Below are positions 43,070 through 43,470 of a stretch of 43,470 nt of DNA, in pieces (the first letter of the stretch is position 1; each line of letters begins with the position of its first letter). Source of the stretch: Desulfobulbaceae bacterium UBA5173 (GTDB taxonomy: Bacteria; Desulfobacterota; Desulfobulbia; Desulfobulbales; Desulfobulbaceae); the NCBI GenBank assembly GCA_002413355.1, contig DHWV01000076.1:1-43470 (forward strand), read 5' to 3'. Under the pieces are notes generated by a model. The model saw only the letters and a list, made by a program, of their open reading frames with translations. It made no database searches and was not told where the DNA came from. A program made the position numbers and the translations under genes.

Positions 43070-43470
43070 ATGGAGCGCACTGCAACAGAACGACACCAAG
43101 GCTGGAAGACCAGCCGCCGCACTGACTTGGTGTTCCGGGGCATCACCGCCGCCTGCGCAGGACTGATTTTGATCGTCATGGCAGGCATTTTTCTTTCCCT
43201 GCTCTGGAACTCGCTGCCCTCCATCCGGCATTCCGGCTTCAGCTTCCTCTTCTCCAAGGCCTGGGATCCGGTCAGCCAAGAATTCGGCGCACTGAGCAGC
43301 ATCTACGGCACCCTGATGTCCACTGCCATCGCCATGCTGCTGGCGGTGCCGCTCAGTTTGGTCATCGCCCTGTTTCTCGTTGAGCTGGCTCCGCCCAAGG
43401 TCAGCGCGGTGGTTGGCAGCGCAATTGAACTGCTGGCCGCTGTGCCGAGCATCATCTACGGCATGTGGGG
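43070..43470 (+). CDS. pstC: phosphate ABC transporter permease PstC (partial, cut by window end)
   Basis: Reading from the ATG at 43070, behind GAAGG, the frame is open to the window edge (133 complete codons). It encodes a basic N-terminus, a first membrane helix (ITAACAGLILIVMAGIFLSL), a periplasmic loop with SKAWDPVSQEFGALSSIYGT and further helices with LAVPLSLVIALFLVELAP and AAVPSIIYGMWG. These are the hallmarks of PstC. With PstA it forms the phosphate channel energised by PstB. The rest of the operon should follow to the right. Confidence 0.93.
   Translation, partial: MERTATERHQGWKTSRRTDLVFRGITAACAGLILIVMAGIFLSLLWNSLPSIRHSGFSFLFSKAWDPVSQEFGALSSIYGTLMSTAIAMLLAVPLSLVIALFLVELAPPKVSAVVGSAIELLAAVPSIIYGMW

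Overview
The window reads as one chromosomal segment of a Gram-negative bacterium, most likely a member of the Desulfobacterota (Desulfobulbales-like; a cable-bacterium relative is possible but not shown). The clues are indirect: an LPS-export permease, AsmA-type and YM50-type envelope proteins, a DUF4390-NtrY-NtrX cluster, a NifX-like/DUF134 pair, a corrinoid-activator-like ASKHA protein, and GC-rich coding sequence with many A/T homopolymers. Nothing here fixes the genus. Thirty-three protein genes are called. No rRNA, tRNA, CRISPR array, transposase gene or prophage was seen.

Layout. 1-1240 (-): a 17-kDa-antigen-type lipoprotein, YjbQ and an 80-aa protein, translationally coupled. 1411-3504 (+): a NACHT-type STAND ATPase fused to an FGE-sulfatase/C-type-lectin domain whose last 40 residues look like the variable region of a diversity-generating retroelement (DGR) target; this is the most unusual gene of the window. 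3533-7425 (-): fluoride channel CrcB and a 1167-aa AsmA-like protein. 7549-8674 (+): two tandem stand-alone CZB zinc-binding proteins and a small four-cysteine protein. 8721-9878 (-): LptG. 10013-12715 (+): an ASKHA/RACo-like protein without its ferredoxin domain, and a DHH phosphoesterase. 12766-12883: a MITE-like inverted-repeat element. 12940-17087 (-): a cell-wall amidase, an M50 protease and a His-rich Ni/Co exporter.

17483-24410: a LysR regulator (+) convergent with a two-kinase hybrid phosphorelay operon (-). 24433-24483: a perfect palindrome over the kinase promoter. 24612-31022 (+): a tricorn-like protease, a GT39/ArnT-like glycosyltransferase and MiaB. 31029-35210 (-): NtrX, NtrY and a DUF4390 protein. 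35425-36159 (+): NifX-like protein and DUF134 regulator. 36607-39891 (+): RsfS, GpmI, an AT-rich membrane-anchored protein of unknown function and a PPP-family phosphatase. 39796-41452 (-): a histone-deacetylase-like hydrolase and 5-formyltetrahydrofolate cyclo-ligase. 41681-43470 (+): the start of a phosphate-uptake operon (pstS, a small unknown gene, an internal terminator, and pstC cut by the window edge).

Most of the segment is housekeeping, envelope biogenesis and signalling. The accessory-looking parts are the NACHT-FGE gene, the CZB cluster, the inverted-repeat element at 12.8 kb and the AT-rich gene at 38.5 kb. All functional calls rest on motif recognition by eye; no alignment or database search was run.
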